A DNA stretch of 64,000 nucleotides, taken from Aminipila butyrica. Lineage in GTDB: Bacteria > Bacillota > Clostridia > Peptostreptococcales > Anaerovoracaceae. The stretch covers positions 2,728,001-2,792,000 of the forward strand of contig NZ_CP048649.1 of assembly GCF_010669305.1 (NCBI RefSeq), read 5' to 3'. Shown here in pieces: positions 16,593 through 25,890 of this stretch (positions are counted from its first letter, which is position 1; each line of letters opens with the position of its first letter). Both the position numbers and the translations under genes were made by a program. Below the pieces are notes generated by a model. It saw only the letters and a list, made by a program, of their open reading frames with translations. It did not search any database and was not told the origin of the DNA.

Positions 16593-17903
16593 CTAAAGTC
16601 GATTCTTCAAGTCCCTCAGCTGCCGGTTCAGTTTATTCAAGTCTTCCATCCGTCTGGCTACGGTGATTGTATTCTTCTCTCGGTACATGAGAATCAGATT
16701 CAAGGTACTTTCCATCTCCTGGCACAACTGCTGGACCTGACTCAAAAACTTATTCTTTAAGTTTTCCAGACTGTCTCCAGAAGCGGCTTGCTGGTATCCC
16801 TCTCCCAGATCCAGTTCGGCCAGTTCATAATGATATTCCAAGCCAAAAAGTTCCTTTGCCGAAGCAGACAGCTGCTTCTTCATCCGGTTCAACTCCAACT
16901 CCAGCAGATTGGAGGCATCGACATAGCGGCCTGCATCACCTGCCTCGTCCAAATTTAAGGCAGCCTGCCGGCCCTGTTCCTGTAGCTGATTCAAAACTTC
17001 CGTCATCTTCCGAAATCGCAAATCCATTTTGCCGATTGGCATTTTTAGGGCTGTCCAATACAGATTTAGTCGAGACAAAGCAGATCCTAAAATGTCTTTT
17101 AGTTTCCTGGCCGCAGATTCCTCCAGAATCTCCCGGACAGAAGTCTGACAATCCTCTTGAAGGCGGTCTGTCAGTTCTGCCAGACCTGTGCCAAATTTAG
17201 CACTCACTGGAAAAAGGGAAACCTGATCGACTTCCATGAGGCTGCACAATAGCTTGCGGCAATAAGCTATATAAGCGTCTAAATCTTCTGGGTCCACCTG
17301 ATCAATCTTGTTCACGGCAAAATAAAATTTAGCGGCATGCTCCCTGGCATTTTGTAAAAAATCAATCTCAATTTGATTGATGGGGCTGTCCACAGAAAGC
17401 ATAAAGATAACCGCATCGCTTTCCTTGACAAAGGCATAAGCCACATCTGAGTTATGCTGATGAGCAGAACCGACTCCCGGAGTATCCACAAAGGTTACGC
17501 CGCCCTCTAAGAAAGGCGCCGGCGTATGCAGGCTCACCGAGGAGACACATAGCCGATTCCCGGGGTTTTCTTGTTCGTTAATATAAGTTGGCAGCTGCTC
17601 CAAATCGATGGGCTGAATAATCCCATTATCAAAGTGTACTGACGCCGACGGCTCTCCATATTGAATCCTGGTCACCACGGAAGTTACCGGAACGATGCCC
17701 ACCGGCAGCAGCTTCTCCTGCAAAATGGCATTGACCAACGTGCTCTTGCCCCGTTTAAACTGGCCGATGACAGACACGGTCATTTCCTGGGCCTCCAACT
17801 TGTGACGAAGTTTCTCTACCCGGGCTGCTTCCTGTCTGCATATTTCTGAACTATCTAGTAATTCCTGAATCTTATTTGTTATATCCATCACTGAATCCAT
17901 CAT
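16593..17903 (-). CDS. dynamin-family GTPase
   Basis: A 436-residue bacterial dynamin-like GTPase. G1 is GQFKRGKST near residue 47, followed by the PVTSVVTRI switch, G3 VDTPGVGS and G4 NKID. The C-terminal half is helical and probably forms the stalk and tip that bind membrane or another subunit; no transmembrane helix is evident. It is shorter than typical membrane-remodelling bacterial dynamins of 600-1200 residues. A ribosome binding site (AGGAG) is eight bases before the start. The frame stops at TAG (16593-16595) and continues openly for eight codons into the ATG of the downstream kinase. The three genes, GTPase, kinase and activator, form one apparent operon. Confidence 0.88.
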   Translation of the reverse strand: MMDSVMDITNKIQELLDSSEICRQEAARVEKLRHKLEAQEMTVSVIGQFKRGKSTLVNAILQEKLLPVGIVPVTSVVTRIQYGEPSASVHFDNGIIQPIDLEQLPTYINEQENPGNRLCVSSVSLHTPAPFLEGGVTFVDTPGVGSAHQHNSDVAYAFVKESDAVIFMLSVDSPINQIEIDFLQNAREHAAKFYFAVNKIDQVDPEDLDAYIAYCRKLLCSLMEVDQVSLFPVSAKFGTGLAELTDRLQEDCQTSVREILEESAARKLKDILGSALSRLNLYWTALKMPIGKMDLRFRKMTEVLNQLQEQGRQAALNLDEAGDAGRYVDASNLLELELNRMKKQLSASAKELFGLEYHYELAELDLGEGYQQAASGDSLENLKNKFLSQVQQLCQEMESTLNLILMYREKNTITVARRMEDLNKLNRQLRDLKNRL

Positions 17904-18069
17904 ATATTTAGCTCCTATCTAATTTCTGCCTCATACCATACAGACTGCACCGCTGACGACTTTCCCAACATGCCCCCACAGCGAACCCGCATAATATATT
18001 CTCTATTCTTCCACATATAGTGTACCACATTCCTCATTCCGGAGAAACCACAAAACCTTCTCCGCTAAA

Positions 18070-18112
18070 AATCCCCGCCCACGCGTCCATAAGAGGAGCA
18101 TCGGCGGGGATT
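18070..18112 (-). terminator. terminator of the efflux-marR operon
   Basis: The arms AATCCCCGCC and GGCGGGGATT form a 10-bp GC-rich stem, followed on the minus strand by a U-run (TTTTTAGC), about 45 bases after the MarR stop codon. Confidence 0.8.
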
Positions 18113-18156
18113 CCTTTATTCATTTATAGATTGTTTTTTCATTCCGATTTGATCGT

Positions 18157-18645
18157 TCATTTCAATTCTGGTTCTGATTCGGATTTTGCTTTCTGCACAA
18201 TCTGGCAGATTTTCTCCAGGCCCTTGGTCACCAGCTCTAAATCCTCCTCTGGGACGTTGCGAATCAAGTCCGTCATCAACTGTCGCTTGATTTCCAATAA
18301 ATTGTGGCGTTGTGCAAAATCAGGAGATAAAAAAATCTTTACACTTCTACGGTCTCCCGGTGCAATCTCCCGGATGACATCTCCCTGTCCTACCAGCCGA
18401 TCCACCATGCCGGAAACCGTACTTTTGGACAGGCTCAGCTTATCGCTGAGTTCCTGAAGGCTGAGGCCTGGATGTTTCTGGAGTACAAAGGCTAAAAACA
18501 GCTGTGGCCCAGTAAACCCAAACTGCCTGGCTTTTTCAAAGGTATAATCTCCCAGCTCTTTACGGGCAGTCTTCAGCAGCCGAGCAATTTGCTCCGCTGA
18601 TTCCACCAAGGGATTTTCCTCTTGTTTCTTTGTGTCCATCATCAT
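18157..18645 (-). CDS. MarR-family repressor of the efflux operon
   Basis: A 162-residue winged-helix regulator. The DNA-binding region reads LSLQELSDKLSLSKSTVSGMVDRL, with the wing at VIREIAPGDRRSVKIFL; flanking helices form the dimer interface. It is the last gene of the operon HlyD-EmrA-EmrB-MarR. The operon promoter carries a palindrome of the size expected for a MarR dimer, so the protein probably represses its own operon and is released by a drug or phenolic ligand. That regulatory role is inferred. Confidence 0.88.
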   Translation of the reverse strand: MMMDTKKQEENPLVESAEQIARLLKTARKELGDYTFEKARQFGFTGPQLFLAFVLQKHPGLSLQELSDKLSLSKSTVSGMVDRLVGQGDVIREIAPGDRRSVKIFLSPDFAQRHNLLEIKRQLMTDLIRNVPEEDLELVTKGLEKICQIVQKAKSESEPELK

Positions 18646-18653
18646 CTCATTCC

Positions 18654-20192
18654 CTAAACCTTAAAAATTTCCTTTTGCTTCTGGGCCCTCAACAGGAATA
18701 CCAGCACCACAGGAATTAATACAGTGACCACTGTAAACGCAATCGTGTAATTGATGGCATCCAGATAAGCCTGCTTTTGTAAGACCCCGGCGATAGCACT
18801 GATAGCAGATGCCTGGGCATCAGCAGTAGTCATGCCCGAAGTCAGATAAACAGCTTGTATCTGTTTTATTGTACCAGCTACTGCCTGATTTGACAAGGTC
18901 ACGTCTTCCGCCAATCGAGCATAATTGCTGTTGGTTTGAGTCGTCATCATGGTTGCGACGATGGTGACGCTGATGGAACTGAATATGTTTCGCAGGGTAT
19001 TGGTCAACGCCGAGGCTCTGCCTGTCAGGTTCAAGGGCACTGCATTCATGCCCACCGTATTAATCGGCATCATGGCTAACCCTAGGCCAATTCCCCGGAT
19101 AAAAGACACCATCATAATCGTGCCGTTGGCCGTATCCGCACTTAAATACGTCAGATGGTAGGAGCCCCACAACAAGATAAACAGCCCCGGTATGGTCACC
19201 ACTTTAGCCCCGAACTTGTCAAAGATTGCCCCGCTTATAGGCATGGTAATGGCCGCCGCAATGGCTGAGGGCAGCATCACCAGACCACTCTGCATAGCAG
19301 ACAAGCCTTTGACATTTTGCAGATACAAAGGAAGAATGTAGCTGCCGCCCATAAGTGCCATCACCAGTACACAGCTGATAATCTGGCTCAAGGCATAATC
19401 ATACAGTTTCAGCACCCGCAGGTCCAACAAAGGATTGGGGTGAGTCAGTTCGTTAATAACAAATAAAATCAAACTGAATATACCGATGGTCAGCAGGATG
19501 GGATAATGAATCTCCTTCCAGCTCAAGGTAGACCATTTCCCTACCACATATAAAGTACAGACGATGCCTACCACCGAAGTGATAAAACCAATTAAGTCAA
19601 AATTTCCTTGATAAGGCTTCTTCTCTCCCTCCCGGAGCAGCAGAAAGGCAAAGATAATACCGAAGATGCCGATAGGTACATTGATGTAAAACAGCAGTCG
19701 CCAGTCCAGGTTGGACAAGATGTATCCCCCCAAAGTAGGGCCCAAAGCCGGAGCTGCCATAGCTGCCACCCCCCAGATGCCCAGGGCCTTGCCCCGTTCC
19801 TCTACCGGAAAAATGGCAAAGACGATAGACATGCCCACCGGGCTCATCAGTCCGCCGCCGATGGCCTGAATTACCCGAAATAAAATCATAACGCTGTTGC
19901 TCCAAGCCATGCCCGACAAGGCGGATCCTACTGTAAACATGGTCAAGGCGATAATATATAACTTCTTAATGCCGATGGTGTCGCTTAAAAATCCAGTCAA
20001 AGGAACCACGGCTCCCATAGCTAAAGAATACGCCGTCACCACCCAGGTGATATCCGACAGGGTAACACCAAACACGGACATCATCTTTGGCAGCGCCAGG
20101 TTGATCAGGCTGCTGCTCAAAACACTCATAAAAGTTCCAATCAGCACCACCGACAAAGCCAGCCATTTGTAAAGCTCATCATTCTTCTTCAA
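18654..20192 (-). CDS. DHA2-family multidrug efflux transporter (EmrB/QacA type)
   Basis: A 512-residue proton-driven exporter of the major facilitator superfamily with 14 predicted helices. Motif A (GFLSDTIGIKKLYI) lies after helix 2, and motif C (GVAAMAAPALGPTLGGYI) in helix 5 marks it as an antiporter. The start is a TTG at 20190-20192 preceded by GGGGTGG. It follows two membrane-fusion-type proteins, giving an EmrAB-like arrangement in what looks like a Gram-positive organism. The stop is TAG, four codons before a TGA. Substrates cannot be predicted. Confidence 0.9.
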   Translation of the reverse strand: MKKNDELYKWLALSVVLIGTFMSVLSSSLINLALPKMMSVFGVTLSDITWVVTAYSLAMGAVVPLTGFLSDTIGIKKLYIIALTMFTVGSALSGMAWSNSVMILFRVIQAIGGGLMSPVGMSIVFAIFPVEERGKALGIWGVAAMAAPALGPTLGGYILSNLDWRLLFYINVPIGIFGIIFAFLLLREGEKKPYQGNFDLIGFITSVVGIVCTLYVVGKWSTLSWKEIHYPILLTIGIFSLILFVINELTHPNPLLDLRVLKLYDYALSQIISCVLVMALMGGSYILPLYLQNVKGLSAMQSGLVMLPSAIAAAITMPISGAIFDKFGAKVVTIPGLFILLWGSYHLTYLSADTANGTIMMVSFIRGIGLGLAMMPINTVGMNAVPLNLTGRASALTNTLRNIFSSISVTIVATMMTTQTNSNYARLAEDVTLSNQAVAGTIKQIQAVYLTSGMTTADAQASAISAIAGVLQKQAYLDAINYTIAFTVVTVLIPVVLVFLLRAQKQKEIFKV

Positions 20193-20205
20193 GGTTAACC
20201 ACCCC

Positions 20206-20865
20206 TTATCGAATGTGAATCTTGATTACGGCATTGGTACCCAGCAGAAGCCCATCGTAATTCTGACCCTCATCAAAGACAATTTTCACTGGCACTCGCT
20301 GAACCACCTTGGTAAAGGTGCCGCTGCTAGCTCCGGACAGAAGGGAAAAGGCAGAATTAGCTGCTTTTCCAATCGACTGAATCTGCCCCGTCATCTTCTG
20401 ACCGTCCAAAGCATCTACGGTAATGTCCACCTGCTGGCCCACCTGCAACTTAGCCACATCGGTTTCCTCAATGTTGGCACTTATGTATAACTTAGCCGGA
20501 TCAGCCATCATAATTAAGGTCTGACCAGTAGACACCAATTCTCCAGGGGTTGCCTGTTTTTTCAGCACAAACCCCGAAATAGGGGAACGAATAACCGACT
20601 GTTCCAAATTAATATCAGCCAAACTGCCCATCTCCTGACGGCCAATAATCTGATCCTCTACCAAGGTCTGTCCTTCTTCTACATTGAGCTCCAACAACTT
20701 CCCAGTCATCTGAGGAGAAACCTTTACCATATCCCCCGTTACCTTAGCATCTTCTGTCGTTACGAAGAAACTGCCCTGATACCAATAATAAATGCCGATG
20801 CAGCTCAAGGCCACCAGCATGGCGCCCACCACGGACCCCAGCAGCACTTTTCTTTTTGATTCCAT
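20206..20865 (-). CDS. HlyD/EmrA-family adaptor subunit
   Basis: A 219-residue protein with one N-terminal membrane helix (about 8-27) and a lipoyl/barrel-sandwich domain (VKVSPQMTGKLLELNVEEGQTL, SPISGFVLKKQATPGELV), followed by a beta-barrel. The coiled-coil hairpin normally lying between the two lipoyl halves is nearly absent, so it is a short form. It sits between a longer HlyD protein and the EmrB-like exporter, 13-15 bases from each. Confidence 0.82.
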   Translation of the reverse strand: MESKRKVLLGSVVGAMLVALSCIGIYYWYQGSFFVTTEDAKVTGDMVKVSPQMTGKLLELNVEEGQTLVEDQIIGRQEMGSLADINLEQSVIRSPISGFVLKKQATPGELVSTGQTLIMMADPAKLYISANIEETDVAKLQVGQQVDITVDALDGQKMTGQIQSIGKAANSAFSLLSGASSGTFTKVVQRVPVKIVFDEGQNYDGLLLGTNAVIKIHIR

Positions 20866-20880
20866 ATTTATTCACCAGCC

Positions 20881-21729
20881 TTATTCATCTAATGCAATCT
20901 CAGCAAACATCCCGACTTTGACAGCAGCATCATTCTCCAACATGTTTACCTTCACTAAAATATTCTTATTTTGGGCATCTACCACAGAATCCACCAGAGA
21001 CACCTGCCCGGCAAAAAGCTTATCTGGCAGCTCTGAGATGCGGATAGTCACCTTCTGCCCCTGCTGTACCTTGTCGGACAATCTAGCTGGCAAATAAGCG
21101 CTGATATACGTCTTATCCGGATTGACGATGGTCATAAGCGTTGCTCCCGACGAAGCCATTTCCCCCGGATTAATCTTCTTTGCTGTAACTGTGCCAGATA
21201 CAGGAGCCACAATGACACCATTGGAAGAAGTAGCGTTAATCAGGGCCAGACTAGCCTGTGCCTGCTTCAGCTGAGCTTGTGCTGTGTCCAGCTGTTTCTG
21301 TGCACTCTCCATGGCTTCCTTGGAAACCATATCAGACTGATACAACTCCTGCGTTCGGTTGTAGCCGCTCTGAGCGTTAGTCAAGTTAATATTGGCCATA
21401 TCAATGGTGGACTGCGCCTGACTCATCTGAGCCGGCACTTCCTGCATATCAATTCGCCCCAGAACCTGTCCCTTGGTTACTACGGAGCCTACATCTACAT
21501 TTAGCTCAGCAATTTTGCCCGAGGCTTTCGTGGATACATCTGCGCTCTCTACAGCGTCCACCTTCCCCGCCATCAGATAAGCCAACTGCGCCGTTGCTTG
21601 TTTCGCCTCGACGTCCTGACTAACCGACGGAGATTTTGTCTGTATGATAGATCTTCCCAAGAATATCAGAAGAATTGCTATAATCATGCAGCCTGCTATA
21701 AGCAGTATTTTCTTGTTTAGTCTTTCCAT
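20881..21729 (-). CDS. HlyD-family efflux adaptor with coiled coil
   Basis: A 282-residue membrane-anchored adaptor. A signal-anchor helix at about 8-27 precedes lipoyl half (DVSTKASGKIAELNVDVGS), then an alpha-helical coiled coil of about 60 residues (QAQSTIDMANINL to LKQAQASLAL), second lipoyl half (APVSGTVTAKKINPGEM) and beta-barrel. It is the first gene of the efflux operon, directly downstream of the MarR-type operator. Having two adaptors, one long and one short, for one exporter is unusual. Confidence 0.85.
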   Translation of the reverse strand: MERLNKKILLIAGCMIIAILLIFLGRSIIQTKSPSVSQDVEAKQATAQLAYLMAGKVDAVESADVSTKASGKIAELNVDVGSVVTKGQVLGRIDMQEVPAQMSQAQSTIDMANINLTNAQSGYNRTQELYQSDMVSKEAMESAQKQLDTAQAQLKQAQASLALINATSSNGVIVAPVSGTVTAKKINPGEMASSGATLMTIVNPDKTYISAYLPARLSDKVQQGQKVTIRISELPDKLFAGQVSLVDSVVDAQNKNILVKVNMLENDAAVKVGMFAEIALDE

Positions 21730-21754
21730 ATTAGTCCCTTTCCTCGTCTCTTTT

Positions 21755-21770
21755 AGTTCGTATGCGAACT
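21755..21770. promoter_or_regulatory. MarR-type operator of the efflux operon
   Basis: AGTTCG and CGAACT form a perfect 6-bp inverted repeat around TATG, located just downstream of the predicted -10 element and about 25 bases before the first start codon. Size and position fit repression by the MarR protein encoded last in the operon. Confidence 0.72.
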
Positions 21771-21780
21771 GTTCTTATAC

Positions 21781-21809
21781 ATACTAGACCTCTTGTGAGA
21801 AAAAGTCAA
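21781..21809 (-). promoter_or_regulatory. promoter of the efflux operon
   Basis: On the minus strand TTGACT (plus 21804-21809) and TAGTAT (plus 21781-21786) are separated by 17 bases. Transcription would start close to the palindromic operator. Confidence 0.6.
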
Positions 21810-21864
21810 ATATTATTTTTTCTACTTTTTGGCGACCCTTTTGAAAATTTATCATCAAAAATAA

Positions 21865-21908
21865 AACAAGTCCGAAAGAAAGCAATCAGCTTTCTTTCAG
21901 ACTTGTTG
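21865..21908 (-). terminator. terminator of the DUF4127 gene
   Basis: Long hairpin with arms AACAAGTC-GAAAGAAAGC and GCTTTCTTTC-GACTTGTT, one mismatch and a 5-nt loop, followed on the minus strand by a U-rich tract. Confidence 0.85.
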
Positions 21909-21968
21909 ATTTTATCATATTTCTATTTTTAAGAAGGTTCTCGTAACCTTGCGCCCTCTGGAAGCGCC

Positions 21969-24584
21969 TTACTGAAGCAGGGAAAGTCTTTTTAGCATGG
22001 CCGCCACTTCCGCTCTGGTGGCCGTACTCTTAGGTGCTAAAAGCGTCCCGCCGCTGGTTCCTGTCAAAATGCCAGTTCGGCAGGTCCAGTCCATAGCCTC
22101 CCGCAGCTCCGGCTCAACAGCAAATACATCCGCATAGCCGTAGACTCCCGTTGAGCTGCCACCCTCCATGTCCAATCCGGCAATTTTACCATACTGCCAG
22201 AGCATGTGCGCCAGCTCCTCTCTGGTGAGGGCTTCTCCTGCACCGAACAGCCCCTGGCTGTTCACCGAAGAGATACCCTTTTCCAGCGCCCAGGCCGCAG
22301 CAGGCTCATACCAACCCTTTACATCTGCTGGAAGAGCAGTGTTCTTTGCCGTCGGTTCCCCCGCCATCTGATAGAGGGCATAGACCATCATGCCTCGGGT
22401 CATGGGACTAGATGGCTGGAAGGTATTGCTGCTGGTACCGCTCATAAGCCCCTTTTCATAAGCGTACATAACATAGTCAAAATACCAGGCTGACAAATGC
22501 ACATCCACAAAGAGGGAGGCCGCCTTGTCGGCATCCATCGTCAGCACCGCGGTAAAAAAGTTCGGCATCGCATTGGTGGCAAAGGTCACCTGCCCAGTCT
22601 GCTTGTTATAGATTACCGGCAGCTTCTGCAGCTTGCCGTTTTGATCCATGTAATATAAGTCGTAAGAATATGTCAGCTCACCTGCTGCTGGAATATAAGG
22701 CAGATCCACAGTCAGGGCGTCCTTGACCCCTTTTAAGGTGATGTCGCTAAGCTTCACGCCGATGTCAAAGTGAATCTCATAGGTTCGGAAAAACGGGGCG
22801 GAATAATTGCTCAGGTTAATCTTGCCGATAATCCCACATTCGCCATCTAAGCCCTTGAAATACCGACAACCGGTGAGATTATCCACGATATCCCCCACCG
22901 TCACGTTGTACTCTGAGGTTTTCAGCATGTTTTCCAAGGCGGCATTGACTGTTTTTACTTGTTCATCGCTCTGGTAAAAATTGCTGGTAGACCAGCCGTT
23001 ACTGGTCAAGTAATCGTTAAATAAAGTCTTTCCGCCTCCTCGAATGTAGCTGATATCCTTTTCATAGGAGAAAATCAGCCCTTTTAGAAAGGCAATGTCT
23101 GCTGTATCGCTGCTGTTATCTCTGCTGTGCAGGTACAAATACCGAGAAACACCGTTGCACAAGGCAAGGCCGATAGAATTTCCCACCGTTCCCCAGCTGC
23201 TGTAAGCCAGCAGCATACTCATCTCACACTCTCTGGTCATCCGGTACTCCAAGTTGCCGCTGTAAGCCGAAGGTGCCGAATTAATAACGATAGTTGGGAT
23301 GCCCTTGCTGATGTTGCCATTAATATAGTCGATAGCCTGGTCGATATATTTAGAATTCAAAATAGCTGTGGAGGGTGAAGTCAGCACGACGATTTCAATA
23401 TCCGCTTTCTTGCGGTCTACTAAGTTGATACCGATGCTCTCCAGATGCTTTTCCAGATTTTCTTTTACCGTCTCCATATCATATACTGAGCCCGAGCCCG
23501 AGCTTTCTGTATTGCCGAAATAGGTGGCGGATGCATTAACATTGTACCCGTAGTAATCAATCATCAGGTTCAGCACGGCCATCATCCCCAGTTCATCAGC
23601 CCCAGAATAAATCAGGCCCCGTCCATCCAGTTTTTTCTTCAGATAGTTAACCTCGTTGGTCTGAATGGTGTTCTGGGGGTTAGAATCATCGATTCCAATG
23701 AAGTATTTCATCCGCCCGGCTCCATCCATAGAAAGCAGATAGTCGATAAGCTTCAGCTTCCGCTCCCGGGTTTTTAACGAGTGATTAATTTCTTTGGCAT
23801 AGACAGAGTTATTCGCCAGCTTGCCGCCCTTTTCGCTCTTGGTGTAGTCGGCGATGATATTCTTCACCGTCAAATCTCGGCTCTTTAGCACGTACCGCCC
23901 CTGTAGGTTATACTGACGCATTGCATTGTATGTATTCAAATCTGCCCCTTGATAGCCTACCGTACAAGTAGCTAGTCGGGCCACCGTATCTACAATATAG
24001 ACCTGATTGTTCTGAGACAGCTCCACCAGCTTGTCAATCATCTGATATTCATCACTGTAGCTCCCACCATACAACGTCCGTGAATTGACCAGTCCCCCGG
24101 AGAGCAGCTGATCCAGAGAAATGACGAAGTAATCGGTCTTCTGGTCCATCTCTTCAATCCAGGCCATCAGTTTTTTACTGTCTCCATAAGGCGTTCCGTT
24201 GGAGTTCAGCGGCTGGCCGTCCAATCGGGTCGCGCATAAATCCTCCTCCGGCATAATTACCTGAAATCCAGCAGATTCTGCTTCATAGATTACCCGGTCT
24301 ACATTTACCGGTCGGTTGTCCAGTGGCACATAAGCCAGCACCGGTTCCTTTCCGGTGTTGGAAATAGCCGGGCCCGTGGCGTTGCTCAAATCAATAGTAG
24401 TAAGCGCCGAAGTGGTAACGGCGGCTGTTTTCTCCGCAGCTTCTGTGGTGATTGGGCTGGCATTAACCTCCGCGGCGGCAGCTGGTTTGTTCGTCGTATC
24501 CGCCCAAGCGGTGACGGCTCCTGCCGGTATCATCGTCAATATCAGGGCTGCGCAGAGCAGCCAGCTCAAAGCTTTCTTTTTCAT
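21969..24584 (-). CDS. DUF4127 surface protein with SLH repeats
   Basis: Secreted protein of 871 residues. A signal peptide (MKKKALSWLLCAALILTMIP, cleavage near AWAD) is followed by an Ala/Thr-rich linker and a DUF4127 domain from about residue 80 to 580. That domain carries conserved AYVPLDNRPVNVDR, DYFVISLDQLLSGGLVNSR and YFIGIDDSNPQNT. Three SLH modules end the protein (from SLFVDVHLSAWYFDYV, residue about 690 on) and should tether it to cell-wall polysaccharide. DUF4127 has no established reaction; the Asp/Asn-rich motifs suggest an enzyme acting outside the cell. It stands alone with its own terminator. Confidence 0.85.
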   Translation of the reverse strand: MKKKALSWLLCAALILTMIPAGAVTAWADTTNKPAAAAEVNASPITTEAAEKTAAVTTSALTTIDLSNATGPAISNTGKEPVLAYVPLDNRPVNVDRVIYEAESAGFQVIMPEEDLCATRLDGQPLNSNGTPYGDSKKLMAWIEEMDQKTDYFVISLDQLLSGGLVNSRTLYGGSYSDEYQMIDKLVELSQNNQVYIVDTVARLATCTVGYQGADLNTYNAMRQYNLQGRYVLKSRDLTVKNIIADYTKSEKGGKLANNSVYAKEINHSLKTRERKLKLIDYLLSMDGAGRMKYFIGIDDSNPQNTIQTNEVNYLKKKLDGRGLIYSGADELGMMAVLNLMIDYYGYNVNASATYFGNTESSGSGSVYDMETVKENLEKHLESIGINLVDRKKADIEIVVLTSPSTAILNSKYIDQAIDYINGNISKGIPTIVINSAPSAYSGNLEYRMTRECEMSMLLAYSSWGTVGNSIGLALCNGVSRYLYLHSRDNSSDTADIAFLKGLIFSYEKDISYIRGGGKTLFNDYLTSNGWSTSNFYQSDEQVKTVNAALENMLKTSEYNVTVGDIVDNLTGCRYFKGLDGECGIIGKINLSNYSAPFFRTYEIHFDIGVKLSDITLKGVKDALTVDLPYIPAAGELTYSYDLYYMDQNGKLQKLPVIYNKQTGQVTFATNAMPNFFTAVLTMDADKAASLFVDVHLSAWYFDYVMYAYEKGLMSGTSSNTFQPSSPMTRGMMVYALYQMAGEPTAKNTALPADVKGWYEPAAAWALEKGISSVNSQGLFGAGEALTREELAHMLWQYGKIAGLDMEGGSSTGVYGYADVFAVEPELREAMDWTCRTGILTGTSGGTLLAPKSTATRAEVAAMLKRLSLLQ

Positions 24585-24640
24585 CGTCCCTATCCCTTCT
24601 GTTCGTCATTGCTGTTTTAAAATTTGCTAAATTGCACCGA

Positions 24641-25795
24641 TTATTTGCGAATATCCAACAGTTTTTGTTTTAGCTCGCCCTCCAGGCGATTTAGCTCCGT
24701 TTCCGCCTGGGCTCGCTTCTGACGGCCTTCCTCCTGGATTTTTGTCACTTCTTCCAAGGTAGAAATTAAGCTCTGATTGGTGCTGACCAGGGTCTCCATG
24801 TCCACAATCCCCCGCTCTGATTCTCGGGCAGTATCAATAGAAGCCATTTTTAGAGTATCTGCATTCTTTTTCAATAATTCGTTCGTCATATCTGTTACCG
24901 TGCGCTGGGCCTGTGCCGCTTGCTGAGAGTTGGCAATCCCCAGAGCCAACACCATCTGACTCTTCCACAGTGGAATGGTGTTAACCAAAGTGGATTGAAT
25001 TTTGTCAGACATAAGGGTATCGTTGTTCTGAACTAAACGAATCTGAGGTGCCATCTGAATGGAAATCATCCGTGTTAGTTCCAGGTCATGAAGCTTTTTC
25101 TCAAAACGATTGCACAAGGCTGACAGGTCGTTGGCTGCCTGAGCGTCTTCCGGCAATCCGCTGTTTCTGGCTTTTTGCTCCAGAGCCGGTAATTCCTGCT
25201 GCTGCACCTGCGCCAGCTTCTGCTTCCCTGCCAGGATGTACATAGATAATTCCTTAAAATATACCTTGTTCATATCGTACATTTTATCCAGCATAGAGAT
25301 ATCCTTTAACAGCTGAATCTGGTGTCCTTCCAAAACAGTACAGATTTTACTCACATTCACTTCTGCCTTCTCATACTTCACCTTCATGGAAGCAATCTTG
25401 TTAGCCGAACGCTTAAAGATTCCCAAGAACCCCTTCTCCTCGTCGGCATCAAAGCTTTTCAACTCCAGAACCACATCCGATAAGGCCCCGCCGATTTCCC
25501 CTAAATCCTTGGTCCGCACATTGCTTAAGGCTGTCTCTGAAAAATCAGCAATCTTTTTCTGGGCACCGGAACCGTATTGAAGAATCAAATTGGAATTGCT
25601 CAGCTCAATCTTCGCTGCAAAGTCGTTCACCAGTTTCTGTTCTTCTGCCGTCAACGGCGTTTCCTGAATAGCCGGCTGCTGCTCAGGGCTCTCCACCATT
25701 TGAGCCAGTCCTGCTGCATCGGCACCTTCTTCTGGAAAAGGTTCTAGCGTCAGCGTAGGTGCCAGTATATCCATATCTTTTAGATTTTCACTCAT
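24641..25795 (-). CDS. TelA/KlaA family protein (toxic anion resistance)
   Basis: Cytoplasmic, largely helical protein of 384 residues belonging to the TelA family, named for tellurite resistance determinants; the mechanism is not established. Visible family segments include LSNVRTKDLGEIGGALSDVV, GFLGIFKRSANKI and WKSQMVLALGIANSQQAAQAQ. The C-terminal third is a long coiled coil. The start at 25795 follows GGGAGG; upstream in-frame codons precede that site. It lies directly after the XpaC-like gene, the same pairing as xpaC-yaaN in Bacillus subtilis, so the two probably work together. Confidence 0.85.
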   Translation of the reverse strand: MSENLKDMDILAPTLTLEPFPEEGADAAGLAQMVESPEQQPAIQETPLTAEEQKLVNDFAAKIELSNSNLILQYGSGAQKKIADFSETALSNVRTKDLGEIGGALSDVVLELKSFDADEEKGFLGIFKRSANKIASMKVKYEKAEVNVSKICTVLEGHQIQLLKDISMLDKMYDMNKVYFKELSMYILAGKQKLAQVQQQELPALEQKARNSGLPEDAQAANDLSALCNRFEKKLHDLELTRMISIQMAPQIRLVQNNDTLMSDKIQSTLVNTIPLWKSQMVLALGIANSQQAAQAQRTVTDMTNELLKKNADTLKMASIDTARESERGIVDMETLVSTNQSLISTLEEVTKIQEEGRQKRAQAETELNRLEGELKQKLLDIRK

Positions 25796-25890
25796 ACAAT
25801 CTTCCTCCCTTTTTAATACATGCAACTTATCTGCACACATCGTATCTATTTTTTCCCTTATCTTTTATAAAAAGGCTGTTCTCAACCTCA

